Below are positions 1 to 10,090 of a DNA stretch of 64,000 bases, piece after piece. Within the stretch, counting starts at the first letter, position 1; every line of letters starts with the position of its first letter. Below the pieces are notes generated by a model. It saw only the letters and a program-made list of their open reading frames with translations, had not been told where the DNA came from and did no database searches. The stretch comes from Megalonaias nervosa (taxonomy: Eukaryota > Mollusca > Bivalvia > Unionida > Unionidae): the NCBI GenBank assembly GCA_016617855.1, contig JAECUM010006751.1, positions 1 to 64,000 on the forward strand, in the 5' to 3' direction. The translations under genes and the position numbers were made by a program.

Positions 1-848
1 GATAAATTTCCGCTAGGCGTTGTGAACAAACTAATAGAACACTCTTCTACAATGGTAACTTTTATCTTCAGCACGATTAGTTCAAATTTTGACAATTCTG
101 TTCTTGATTTGAACACAGTTGTATTATATACTTAGTCGCCATATCAATTCTAACAAGGAATTTGTTTTCCATAGTTTATATCTCTTGTTTGTGAAAATCA
201 TTGTAAATGGATCTTGAAAAGTTTACGAGATCTTCATATTTTGCTGTAATGTGTATAGACACCCATTAAAATCATAAGGTATTCGCCCTGCACCCGTTAT
301 TGTTTTTTCCGTGTTTTTATCATGTATTTATTTCACTTTGTCATCTTGGAATGTAATTATGTACATCGTTTTTTCTAATGTGTTTGTTTTATTTTTCCTT
401 TTTGTTTTTGTTTGTTGGGGGGGGGGTCTTGGGTTTTTTTTCTTGTGTGTTTGAAATCGAAGGATTAACCTTATTGTTCAATTGTAATTCGTTGTAGAAA
501 ATTCTTTTGATCAGCATTTTATCCAAAACATTCAAACTTGCAAACAAAAAAACCTGACCTTTTGCTATTAAAATTGCTACTGTTATGATAGACCCATTAT
601 ACAACTATTTCTATACACGTCTTTGAAATTTGTTTAATCCAACATATTATATCTTTGTGACAATGTTTATGTTCGGAAATAGTTTAATAGTTTTCAAATT
701 ATTCTGCGTTCTCTGTACTAGTTCGGCAGCTGATCTAGAGTATATATATATATAAGCATATGTTACATGCTAAGGTTGTTGTGCTATAGCAGTATATATA
801 TGCTGGTTGCTGGCTGCTGGCTGCTGGGCTGGCTGGGCTGGCTGGCTG

Positions 849-885
<37 letters not shown>

Positions 886-1884
886 ACACCGTCCTAAACC
901 TATAAGCGTGCTTGATGAGTTCGTGCACCCCTGTACGATGGAGTAGTGCCTTGGAAATTTAAGTGTGCTCGCACTCATATTAGCTCCACTGAGAACGAAC
1001 ACTGATAAAATCATATGTGTCCATTGTTAGAATTTTCTCAGAAACATAATATTCATTGCCACGATCATACCTACCTAGTTATGAATAAATTAATACAAAT
1101 TACTTACGATACACCTTCATCTATATCTGCTTGTCTGTATTAACCAATCAAATTTTAGCTGTCTCTTTTTAGCCTAGGAGTGTTTGGTGTACCAGCATAC
1201 GGTTACTTTAGCTTGAACCTCATAGTGACTATTTACCACACTTTACAATCTTCACTCACTATCATGACACGCGCAGTTGAATTTAGCTTTTAAATTTATC
1301 GAATAAGACTTTATTCCTGAAATACGTCGAGCCGATTACTAACCAACGGACACAAAACAACTGCAAAGCCTTCTTCAAACGGATAAAGCCTCGTCTTGTA
1401 TGATAATATTCCCACCTATAATAAATATGTAGCAAAAACAAATCACACGATATGGTAATTTATTCTAAAACTGTCCTATGTGTTAGACAAGGGTCAAAGA
1501 GGTTCACTTAAAACAAAAAGTCAAAAACTGCATTGTTTCCCTAAATGGCGTAAGTTGGCGCTATTTTAAGATAGAACCTATCTGACACTTGGCAATAGTT
1601 GCCCTGAACAAATTGTGTGACTGGCCTATTTCTATCAAACTGAAAGTTAATAAAGTTTTTGCAGGAACAAAAACGTATTTAAAACATTTATCATTTGACA
1701 CAGGCATTGTATAGCATGTAGAACACTTTTATGATGGAATAAAATGCGCAAAAATTAAAATACAAAGCCATAAAACCAGGGTTAAAACTTCGCTGAGTTT
1801 AATTCTATGGTTTCTCAGTCTGACATGTCTATAATGTTCTAATCAACTTCATTCTGGGATTAAACCAATCAGAAAGCGATACTA
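1..1884. other. AT-rich non-coding flank
   Basis: I see no convincing gene. The stretch has a G8 run near 419, short (TA) tracts, and only short open frames without recognisable motifs. Composition resembles the other non-transposon parts of the window. Confidence 0.6.
795..882. repeat. (GGCT)-rich plus (TA)n microsatellite
   Basis: A GCTGG/GGCT-type simple repeat (about 801-848) runs directly into a (TA)n tract (about 850-882). Open frames reading through it are low complexity (YIYIY) and are not genes. Confidence 0.9.
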
Positions 1885-2008
1885 ATATATTTGGTGACCT
1901 CATTTAGCCGGTCTTTATCCCAATAACTCTTAACACGATGATAATTAAACTCTGGAAACAACACTGATTTATGTCGTCTTAGAAATGTTTCCATGTGAAC
2001 TTTTTTCT
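1885..2008 (-). pseudogene. Coding-like remnant flanking copy A (left side)
   Basis: On the minus strand this stretch is open for about 40 codons right up to the left end of copy A and then stops near 1890. It is charged and not low complexity. It stays open into the coding-like sequence on the far side of copy A (20109 onward) if the element and one GCTTGA copy are removed. I therefore read it as the continuation of an older host element interrupted by copy A. Family identity is unknown and the open length is short, so chance cannot be excluded. Confidence 0.4.
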
Positions 2009-2014
2009 GCTTGA
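2009..2014. repeat. Candidate target-site duplication, left (GCTTGA)
   Basis: GCTTGA at 2009-2014 is repeated exactly at 20103-20108. Six bases is the length expected for Polinton integrase. The final A overlaps the first base of the TIR as drawn, and on the right the copy is separated from the symmetrical TIR end by six bases (TCAGAG), so the exact terminus is uncertain. Confidence 0.5.
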
Positions 2015-2532
2015 GTAGTATACTTATAGGCTGATCCTAAACCAAAAACAGATTCTGGACCAGAACTCCAAGGGCCTGCTGGATTAACTTTTTTGGTGAT
2101 AAAATATTTTTTTTTCAGTATAGTAATAGGCTGATCCTAAACTAAATGCGGATTCTAGATCAGAGACCCCCACCCTGAAGATTTGTTGGAGAAAGAATAA
2201 ACCTTTTTGATAGAAATTTCATATTGAACAATGAAATATTATATAATATGTATCATTATAATCCAATAAGACATGTTGGATTTGATCTAACAAACAAATT
2301 TTGTAAGAGATTTGATTCAATAAAATCAGCCTCATGCTATACTGGCATAAAACCTAAAATAATAAGCGACTGTATTAAAAAAGTTGGATATCATATATCA
2401 CCAAAATATGGATCAGTATGGTTATTCGCAACTGAAAATGATATGAGAATAGTAGGTTGGTCAGATGATTTAATGACATTTATTAACAATATGGTTGATA
2501 TTTTATTTGATAATGATATACAAAAATAAACA
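2014..2532. repeat. Left terminal inverted repeat of copy A
   Basis: About 519 bp, matching 19699-20096 in inverted orientation up to the sequence ACAAAAATAAACA. The outer part holds two versions of a roughly 45-bp motif (around 2014-2070 and 2120-2170, each with GGCTGATCCTAAAC and GATTCT..ACCAGA/ATCAGA). The right TIR keeps only one, which explains the length difference. The inner part is a complete small ORF (2248-2529). Confidence 0.9.
2248..2529 (+). CDS. TIR-encoded NUMOD1-like DNA-binding protein (left copy)
   Basis: A roughly 93-residue protein from the first ATG shared by all three copies (a TTG lies 24 bases upstream). The core has the pattern of the NUMOD1/IENR1 helix-turn-helix module found in homing endonucleases: a short strand (HVGFDLTNKF), then KRFDSIKSAS, a Gly-Ile turn and IISDCIKK, then a closing GSVWLFA strand. 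That family binds DNA next to HNH or GIY-YIG nucleases. No nuclease domain is visible here. Because the gene lies inside the TIR it is duplicated at the other end (19701-19972), and a third copy is in copy B (43002-43294). This left copy is the only one of the three with an unbroken frame. Recognition of element ends is an inference. Confidence 0.7.
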   Translation: MYHYNPIRHVGFDLTNKFCKRFDSIKSASCYTGIKPKIISDCIKKVGYHISPKYGSVWLFATENDMRIVGWSDDLMTFINNMVDILFDNDIQK

Positions 2533-2611
2533 GCAGCGATGACGTTCGGTCTACCATTCCATTGGGGTCCCTTCTGCCGGTAAAGTCTTTACCAATAAGA
2601 TCCTAAGAGTC

Positions 2612-2837
2612 CCTTTCAATAGACATACCCCCAGGCGAAATCCTAAACGAAACGAAACATTAGAAACTCAGAGGGCTGTCTATTTCGGGCACTCAAAGCA
2701 TACCCCCAGGAGAATTCCTAAATATCCGAAACCGAAAGTTTAGAAACTCAGAGGGCTGCTATTTCAATAGACATACCCCCCGGCGAATTCCTAAATATAC
2801 GAAACGAAACTTTAGAAACTCAGAGGGCTGTCTATAA
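2612..2837. repeat. 74-bp tandem repeat, three units
   Basis: Three units begin around CATACCCCC at 2624, 2699 and 2772 (spacings 75 and 73) and share TTTAGAAACTCAGAGGGCTG near their ends. Units differ by a few substitutions and small indels. Confidence 0.85.
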
Positions 2838-3022
2838 TGTAAAGGCCTTTCTTATATAGCCCACGGGCACTCTTTCATTGGTTAAGACCTGTCTTATGGT
2901 CCACAGGCACCTTATTGAGACTTTTTGGTCGGGCGAACATTCTTTCTGAATGCCCCTACGTGGATACCCTTCAGTGAGGTCACAGTGTCACGAGCGCACA
3001 TCACCCTGCTGTTTATTTTTGA

Positions 3023-3178
3023 ACGGCACAAACATAAACTTATCCTAACTTATCCTAAGAGACGGCACAAACATAAACTTATCCTAACTTATCCTAAGGG
3101 ACGGCACAAACATAAACTTATCCTAACTTATCCTAAGGGACGGCACAAACATAAACGTATCCTAACTTATCCTAAGAA
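3023..3178. repeat. 39-bp tandem repeat, four units
   Basis: Four head-to-tail units, each with GACGGCACAAACATAAACTT followed by two TATCCTAACT-type steps. The period of 39 is a multiple of three, so a frame stays open through it (RHKHKLILTYPKG repeated), but there is no other support for a protein. Confidence 0.9.
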
Positions 3179-3197
3179 ACGGGGGATTTACCTACGT

Positions 3198-3298
3198 CCA
3201 ACAGATTTTGTACACTCTCCCCATGATAACCCCGAGTTGAGTGCAAAAGTACACCCACCACGTGGTTACATGGTGGGAGAGTGTATTTTTTCTGTTGG
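3198..3298. repeat. Long imperfect inverted repeat (hairpin)
   Basis: The arm at 3198-3225 (CCAACAGATTTTGT then ACACTCTCCCCATG) is the near reverse complement of 3269-3298, with a roughly 43-base loop. It lies beside a tRNA-like segment on the minus strand. Confidence 0.75.
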
Positions 3299-3344
3299 GG
3301 TTCGCACCCCCAATTAAAATAATTTTTTAGTAATCCAGAACCAT

Positions 3345-3432
3345 ACCCACCGACATATGCCAGTGATGGGAATCGAACCACAGACCTTCAGAACGAGAAT
3401 CCAATATTCCTGCATTGAGCTATGAAATCCGA
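3345..3432 (-). repeat. tRNA-like segment (probable SINE head or tRNA pseudogene)
   Basis: On the minus strand there is an A-box-like TAGCTCAATG and a good B-box-like GGTTCGATTCC at tRNA spacing. The acceptor stem does not close well and the anticodon stem relies on wobble pairs, so this is not a functional tRNA by eye. It probably derives from a tRNA-related SINE inserted in copy A. Confidence 0.5.
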
Positions 3433-3954
3433 TTACATACATATATATATTTAAGAAATTACTATATACTTAACCAGTTGCCTGATTGTGAATAACATTT
3501 CTGAAAAACATTAATCTGAAATTTTACATTTATACAGAAAAACGAAATTAAGTCTATTTGTACAGAAAAACGAAATACCGTCTATTTATACAGAAAAACG
3601 AAGCGGCTGTTTACATTATAGGCAGGTCTGAAAAATCAATAGGTGGGTTTTTAGCAAGCCTGTAAAGAATCAGGGAATTCCATTTCAGTACGGTTTTAGA
3701 AACAGACAGACAGACTAATACGCCACAAAATTACCACACAAAATTGAACTCAATTTTGCAATTTTGCCAATCATTTAACAGACAAAACGAACTAACTAAA
3801 ATCACCGGCAGCGCTTTATTACAGACAGTTTTGTAAAGATTCAGGGAATTTTGTTTCAGTCGGTTTTAGAAACAAACGGACAAAACGAACTCACCAATCA
3901 CCAGCTGCGCTTTACAGACAGTCTGAAAAATCAATACAGTGCATTCGTACCAAT

Positions 3955-6900
3955 CTAGAACAAGCTGAACGGTATTATCTCCCTTCTAAAATGCCCAAGT
4001 GCTAAAGTATTAATTCCATCTTTACAATATCTTTTATCATCAAAATTGCTAAGTCCACGTTTTATTATTGTATCTGTCTCAAGCTTATGAAGATTCGTTC
4101 TAATGACATTTGTCTTAATAAAACTGACATTATTGTTTAGCGCGGTTTTAAAATCATTAAAATTCATCATCTTATCCACATATCCGCGAGGGATACCTTT
4201 CGCTTTCTTTGTAAGTTTATTATCATCTAATATGACAGCATACATCTTGCTCCTTAATCCAACAAACTCTCTCACCGGCACAAACATAAACTCATCTTTC
4301 ATTTTACCAATAACTTTTTTATTCGTATTATCATTAAAACCACTACCAGTCGGGTAATCTGATAAATCAAATAAATTTTTATTGTTATAAATATCCTCAT
4401 AGACATCCTCACATTTTATATTATAAACCAGTGAATCCGTATCAGTGAATAGCAACTCTGAATCTGGCCACTGCTTTTTAGTAAAATTATAGTGAAAATC
4501 ATACATTAACCACTTTGATATATCAAGTACAGCTGCACCAACATAAATCGGTTTATTTAACTTAAAAGTTGTCTTTCGTCGTTGTATTGCAACAAGATTT
4601 TCATTAAATATTTTCATGCTGACAAAACCATCATCGTTAACTAATTTATTTCTGCGACTTATATCATTTACGATTTCGATAGAAACTCTTTTCCTAATGT
4701 TCTCCATTGTCTTACCAAACACCGAGTTATTCATTAATTTGAAAAAGTTTTTCTCAATGTCGGTCTTAGCCACAGCACGACGTTTGGTATTTAAGCCAAT
4801 ATAATTTGGCATCCACCTCAACTGATTAAATTTTAGCACACGATGGACTTTTCTCAGAATTAGTCCAGCATCTACTGCTTGTTTTAAATTTTTATAATGT
4901 ATCACGTAATTGCTTTTATTTGGCAAATTTGGAACTAGCTTATTAACAATGGAATGTTTTGCTGTTGTCATGGCTCGTTGCTCAGGTGATAGTAAACTGT
5001 AATCTATCATCATCGACTCTGCACAAAATGGGTAGTCGTTGTGTAGATTATGTAACGAATTAGGGTAATCTAGATCGACTTCAACAAAGTATGAAATATC
5101 GGGAAAATTATCATTATTTTCTTTTAGGTAAATCTTTTTCAGTTTCTTTAAGAAATTGATCTGGAGATATCCAATGAAACCCACCGCAGGGCATTGGCTC
5201 TGACATGGCCCAACCATGCAAATTGACGCAATCTAGATTTAATAATATAATTCGACGGGAGATTTTTATCATAATTTTTTATATATTTATTATTAGCTAC
5301 TGCATATTTTTTTGTTATAACACTAATTCCGCCTCTGATACCTTTTTCAATAAAATTAAACATATCGACATCTGTTAAGAGATCTAATTTTATTTTGCTT
5401 GTTTTTAGTAGAGCGTTCCACGACAGCCCGGGAGCAGAATAATACCAGCAGGGATCTAGTCCATGATTACTGTAGCTTACTCGACGAAAACTTTCAAAAA
5501 CATCTGCTAGTAATAAAACATCTGTTTTCAAATAAATATCATGATAATCACCAAATGTTTTACAACTAAATTTATTCCAAATATTTTGTGCATATTTATA
5601 TTCGTCGTCTGACACATCTTCGTTTTTGAGCTGGGGGGAAAATTTATCTTTCTCGGAAGAGAAGTTTCATCAAATCTGCTCCAGTCGTCGAGATACTCAT
5701 ACGGAAAGATACCTTTTTTTTTTGTCAGCAGATTAAATGTATCACCAAAGCAACTTTGCAGATTATTAAAAGTGCTACAACCTTTTACGAGCTCATCCAA
5801 TGACCCTGCCATAAATTGCAGACTGTCAATAAAACGTAATTTACCGAGAGTAACTGACATATACTTTTCAAAATTATTTGAATACATTTTATCTTATTAT
5901 TTACTTTTAGTTTAGATTTAATTTCCTCGTTGCCAAAAGCTTCTACAATGATATGACTATCATAGCCGCGAAAGTTATGTAAAACGATAGGTATAAACTT
6001 TGGTGCATGAAATTTTAAATTACAATTATTATGAGCTGCCCCTATGTATTGACCGGTCAGATGACAATGATCACGCACTTTATCACAGTCTAATAAAGAT
6101 TTTTCGCAAATATGACAATCAACTGCTTCGTTAAATTCAAGTTGTTGCTTAGATGTTATTTTCATTGGAGCTGTTTTAAATAATTTATTAGAAATTTTAT
6201 TAGCATCGTCTATCAAATTTTTTAATAACCATACCGCCGGACTTTCAGATTCACTATCTTTACATCTATATAACTTAATCGGACATGAAAACTTATCGTC
6301 GACGAAACAAACTACTTTATAAGCTACTCCACATGGAACATGTTGCTGTATTTTTCTTGTACTCGATTTATTAGGATTATTTTCTGCGCCAGCCACTGGA
6401 AAAAGTAGGCACTCGAAATCCGCATAAATAACGAAAGATATATTTAGTTTATGATCATAATTTTTAAATTTTAAGACTTTTTCTTTTTCGCCTTTTTCTT
6501 TTTCGCTTGGCATAGTTATTCTTTGAACGTTGATACAGTATTTAATATGTTCTTGTAGTTTCTCATTTTTAGAATAACTATGCAAACATTTATAACAGAA
6601 ATATTTCTTTTTTCTATTTTTATTATACTGTCCGCCAACTAAGCCGTTAAATTTTTTTTATCTAAACGTAATGTCCTTTATAAAATAATAAATTTATTGT
6701 CTTCTGTGTAGCAGTCTCTGAAATATACCTTGGGTAAACATTTTCTCGCTCATCTAGTCCGAAAACATTTACTGAAATATTATTTTGTTTTTCAAACTTT
6801 GGTATCTGATTTTCTGCCACTGGAAAAGTTATTCCGTTAAAATTAGTTCGTCTTTATATGGCAAATACTTTTCAATTCGGTCACTGTGGTCACTCTGTGG

Positions 6901-7503
6901 ATGTCTCTCCGACAAAATTGACCAACGAAAACATTCGTTATCGTTATTTTTGACATTTATACAGCATTTTTTGTTTTTCATTTTTTTGGGAAGATCAACA
7001 TACCCAACGCTATTAGCGCCGCTACCCCGCAGTACGTTATATTTTGCCGTATGAATTAAAACTTCCTTTATCATTTCAAATTTCCAGCCTGACCCAGATG
7101 AAGTAAATTCCTCCAATTTTTTAATTTATTTCTTGGCGTATTTCATCGGCGACTGCGGCAATGTTTGTTCCGGTTAATATTTTTCGTGATTTAGCTGTTA
7201 GATATGGCTCAGAAAGTTCTTTATCAAAACTTGCATTTTCAAAAATTATATTAAGTATATCTTTTTCAATTGTGTGTAATTTTGATAAAATCGTATGATA
7301 CTGTACTATTAGTTTGATACTTTTATGAGTTGCAAGTTCTTTAGATACAACAGGCTGTAAAAGATGATATAAATTTGTAGAGTTAAAATTTGCTAAACAT
7401 TTTGATCATCAGATTTGTAACTGTTGTCGTATCCTGAGAATGCACTAGCAATTTTTTCTGCTTTGATAATGCTCTTTTTAGCAATATCGCGCAATTTTAA
7501 CAT
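3955..7503 (-). pseudogene. polB: Polinton protein-primed DNA polymerase B (copy A, frameshifted)
   Basis: This would replicate the element by protein-primed synthesis. From the ATG at 7503 it spans about 1,180 codons, normal for Polinton PolB. In order: a conserved N-terminal region (SGSGWKFEMIKEVLIHTAKY, about 7120-7060), a Cys/His segment (CYKCLHSYSKNEKLQEH, near 6590), exonuclease motif I (YADFE, near 6420), RDHCHLTG and LHNFRGYDSHI (exonuclease II region, about 6080-5950), YLKTDVLLLADVF (exonuclease III, near 5530), the polymerase palm, and DTDS motif C (near 4435). The palm motif A region (about 5240-5170) lies in a frame between two open segments. At least five frame changes split the gene, at about 7410, 6830, 6650, 5890, 5600 and 5200. 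Copy B keeps only the first 276 codons. Identification is secure; function as written is lost. Confidence 0.93.
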
Positions 7504-7579
7504 TATATATAGTATTTTTATATCTAATTGATCTTTTTAACTTATTTTTCAATTAGTGATATAAAATCCCTATAGTATA
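7504..7579. promoter_or_regulatory. Divergent intergenic region between polB and HNH genes
   Basis: Only 76 bases separate the divergent start codons. Both starts are preceded by AT-only boxes almost touching the ATG (ACTATATATA before polB; TATAAAATCCC and TATAGTATA before the HNH gene). In copy B the same gap contains a long (TA)n expansion. Promoter function is inferred. Confidence 0.45.
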
Positions 7580-8397
7580 ATGACAGAAATTTTGAGATAT
7601 ATCAGAATGACAGCGGAAGAGCAAGAAACTTATCATATTCACCCAAAGTACAACTTATATGCTGCAAATGCATTTGGTTCAGTTATTAACATAAAATCTA
7701 AGAAATCAATAGGAAAACCAACTCCGGCTGGAATGATAATTAATGTAAAAGGAGATGATACAGATATCACGAAATGTTTAGAAAAGATTTTATTTATACT
7801 TTGTTTTGCGATGAAATTCCAGCTGGACAAAGAGTCTATAGAGTAAATAATTCGATTACTGATGATAATATCGAAAATTTAGCGTTACAAGATGAATATC
7901 AGCCTCATCCTGTGTTTGATTTATATGAAACATCTGACAGAGGAATTATACGAAACAAAAAAACTAAAAAAGTATTGGGAAGTTTGCAAAATACTGGCTA
8001 TTTAGGTTTAAGAGTTAAGGGAACAAAAGTAGATTTTGTTAATTATTATAATCACCGTTTTGTGTTTGAAACTTTTAATAACACAATTCCAAATAATTTA
8101 GTTATCGATCATATTAACAGCATTAAATCTGACAATCGCATTGAAAATTTAGATTTAGTAACATATCAAGAAAATAGTAGAAGAGGAAATACTGGAAATT
8201 ATGACTTTAGTAAGGTTAAACCAGTTATTTCAGTAAATCTTGAAACTGATGATGAAATAAAATTTAAATCAATAATAACTGCTGCAAAACACTTTAAAAT
8301 TAATAAAGCTAGAATAAAAGATGTTGCGGATGGGTCAAGAAAATCAACAACGTCAATGTCAACCTTTGACAGATTTAGTTTCAGATATGATGATTAA
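7580..8397 (+). pseudogene. HNH homing-type endonuclease with duplicated HNH module (copy A)
   Basis: A roughly 270-residue protein split by one frameshift near 7780. It contains two tandem modules of the same layout (HPxxxLY, a short beta region, then ...DNIENL). The second module has the HNH residues (NHRFVFETF, then VIDHINSIKSDNRIENL, about 8055-8150). The first has the corresponding frame (DEIPAGQRVYR, then DDNIENLAL) but lacks the histidines. A C-terminal NUMOD1-like module follows (FKSIITAAKHFKIN, about 8260-8310). The family makes DNA breaks and is usually selfish or linked to mobile introns. Its 3' end overlaps the opposite-strand gene 8381-8701 by 17 bases. The copy B homologue lies at 32281-33098 with several stops. 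HNH assignment is firm; its role in the element is unknown. Confidence 0.8.
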
Positions 8398-8701
8398 TTA
8401 TATTTCGTAATTCTGTTTTAGTAAGACAGCTGTGGGCAAACATCAAAATATCATCTTTATCAAATTTTAATGTTATAAATGAACTTTCATTAAGTTTATT
8501 TTTTTCTGCCGTCGTTAAAAGTATTCTGTCATTTTCGCCCTGCATTATTTTCACATTAACTAAACATGCACTATAGCCAGACAAACATTTTCGAACTGCC
8601 TCAGCTAATTCTCTGTAATTTAATATATTAACTTTTTGATGATATTTAACCTTAGAAGAAATTCCAGTGGGAATTTCAGTAGATTTCGTTTCGCTGGCCA
8701 T
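8381..8701 (-). CDS. Small conserved Polinton protein, unknown function (copy A)
   Basis: An open frame of 106 residues from ATG 8701 (MASETKS...) to a stop at 8381. It is mildly charged, with a motif-like core KVNILNYRELAEAVRKCLSG. No transmembrane segment or known domain is recognised. It is conserved in copy B (33079-33377, frameshifted) with the same start and context: tail-to-tail with the HNH gene and head-to-head, 21 bases apart, with the plus-strand gene at 8723. Conservation of both start and length in the two copies supports a real gene. An upstream extension to 8935 in the same frame is unlikely to be used. Confidence 0.65.
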   Translation of the reverse strand: MASETKSTEIPTGISSKVKYHQKVNILNYRELAEAVRKCLSGYSACLVNVKIMQGENDRILLTTAEKNKLNESSFITLKFDKDDILMFAHSCLTKTELRNIINHHI

Positions 8702-8722
8702 TATTATTAGAAATTGGATAAT

Positions 8723-9201
8723 ATGAACTTGATTAAGCGACTTGCTGATATATATTCGGAAGATACAATCGCAGGAGATTTCATCGCCAGCGACAAAGTC
8801 GCCAACGATAAATTTTCTAGCTATAGCGAAGACGATATTTTGTACAACAACGAGTCCGACGATGAAGTAGTTGCTGTCGCTGACAGAAAACATTACAGCA
8901 GGCCGACAACTGGATGATATAATGTTAAGTACCATATTGCAAAAAAAAAATAATAAAATTTAATTTTACTGTTGCCGAACAACAAATATTTTGGAAGCTT
9001 ATCAAACCTTTTTTAAATCTGAAAATAACTGGCTATCAAAGAAATATAAAATATGATTTTATTTTTGTTAAAATATTTAATTTAATGCCAGTTGATAATA
9101 CAAGAAAATTATATTTAATTTAGTTATGTAAAACTATCAAATGTAAATCTGTACTTATGAAATACGAACAAATTTATAATAACATTATTGGAAAATTCTA
9201 A
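8723..9201 (+). pseudogene. Acidic-N-terminus conserved protein, possibly VLTF3-like (copy A)
   Basis: Starts MNLIKRLADIY with an acidic middle (SEDDILYNNESDDEVV) and, after a frameshift in an A-run near 8941, a C-terminal part that is better preserved in copy B (FNFTVAEQQIFWQLIKPFL and KYDFIFVKIF). It would be about 165 residues. The C-terminal pattern loosely recalls the end of poxvirus late transcription factor VLTF3-type proteins found in some virus-like elements, but I cannot confirm this by eye. The stop in copy A lies just before the end of the convergent integrase gene. Confidence 0.5.
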
Positions 9202-9219
9202 TTTTGTATCACCATAAAA

Positions 9220-10090
9220 TTACAAGTAATTTTGTATCGACCGAGTTGGCACCCAGCTATTAAATTTATCGCTATACCCTCTCCACTTAACTAAACTTTT
9301 GTTGCCGCGTTTTCGGATAACTTTTTCAATAACAAATACGTCTTGGGAAGTTTTCTGAAGTTCCTGCTCGTAAAAACTACCGCTTATAGGCTCATCTAAT
9401 AAATCTTTTAGTGCGTATGTTACCGGTATTGTTAAAAGTACTTTATCAACAACAAATACTTCTTCGCTCCAGTTTGCAGTAAATCCCTTTTCAAATGTTT
9501 TTTTCGTCAGAGAAATTCTAACTCGATCACCAACTTTAAATTTATGTCTTCGATACATGTTTTCGTTTGCTAATATCGGATTTTTAATTGCGTCATTCAG
9601 CGACATTTTAATGGTTCGATGTTTCGTATTATTAAATTCATCAAAAATGTTTTGCAAATTGTCAATGTATTTACTCGTATTTTTAACTGTCAAATACTTA
9701 TGAATTTTTTCCGTTTAGTGTACGATTAAATCGCTCGACGACAACGCTTTTACCTTCACTTCCCGTAACATATTTTTTGATGTTATTTTGGAGCAAAAAC
9801 TGCTCGAACTTTTTATTAAAAAATTCTGCTCCGTGATCAGTCCAAATTCTGTTTGGTTTTCTTTCTGTGGTTTGTTATTATTAACTTTAGCGCATCAGTT
9901 ATTGACTTTCCTGTCTTATCTGAAACTGGCACACTCAATGCATATTTACTAAAAACATTTATGACATTAAAAAGATATCTCTTATTATTGTTAAATTCAG
10001 CTAGATTTTACACATCAACTAAATCTATCGCCCAGATGTCATCGACGGCATTTGCGACAACGTTATCTCGCGGAAACGTTTTTTTTTAGG
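9220..10090 (-). pseudogene. int: Retroviral-type (DDE) integrase with chromodomain (copy A)
   Basis: Inserts the element at target DNA using the TIRs. The catalytic core is visible: first Asp in IWAIDLVDV-type sequence (about 10020-10045), second in WTDHGAEFFN (about 9830), and Glu in VVERFNRT (about 9720-9740). The C-terminal part (9220-9693) has an SH3-like strand region (KFKVGDRVRISL) and ends in a chromodomain (FVIEKVIRKRG..LVKWRGY..FNSWVP). Frame changes occur near 9700 and around 9870-10090. It is directly fused or frame-adjacent to the PLA2 module upstream (9-A run at about 10079-10087). Copy B preserves the catalytic core in one open frame. Confidence 0.9.

Larger units (their letters stand above)
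2533..3954. other. Non-coding subterminal region with tandem repeats
   Basis: No gene is supported between the left TIR and the end of the polymerase. It holds a 74-bp tandem repeat, a 39-bp tandem repeat, a long hairpin with a tRNA-like segment, short ACAGAAAAACGAA repeats (about 3534-3601) and two diverged copies of a roughly 100-bp segment (about 3615-3720 and 3835-3930, sharing CGGTTTTAGAAACA and GTCTGAAAAATCAAT). Confidence 0.75.

Noticed and set aside
3023..3178. Direct repeats as a CRISPR array
   Set aside because: The 39-bp units are head to tail with no unique spacers, in a eukaryotic transposon.
2925..3317. 130-codon ORF (RHKHKLILTYPKG repeats) as a gene
   Set aside because: It exists only because the tandem repeat period is a multiple of three. 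No conserved counterpart in copy B and no domain.
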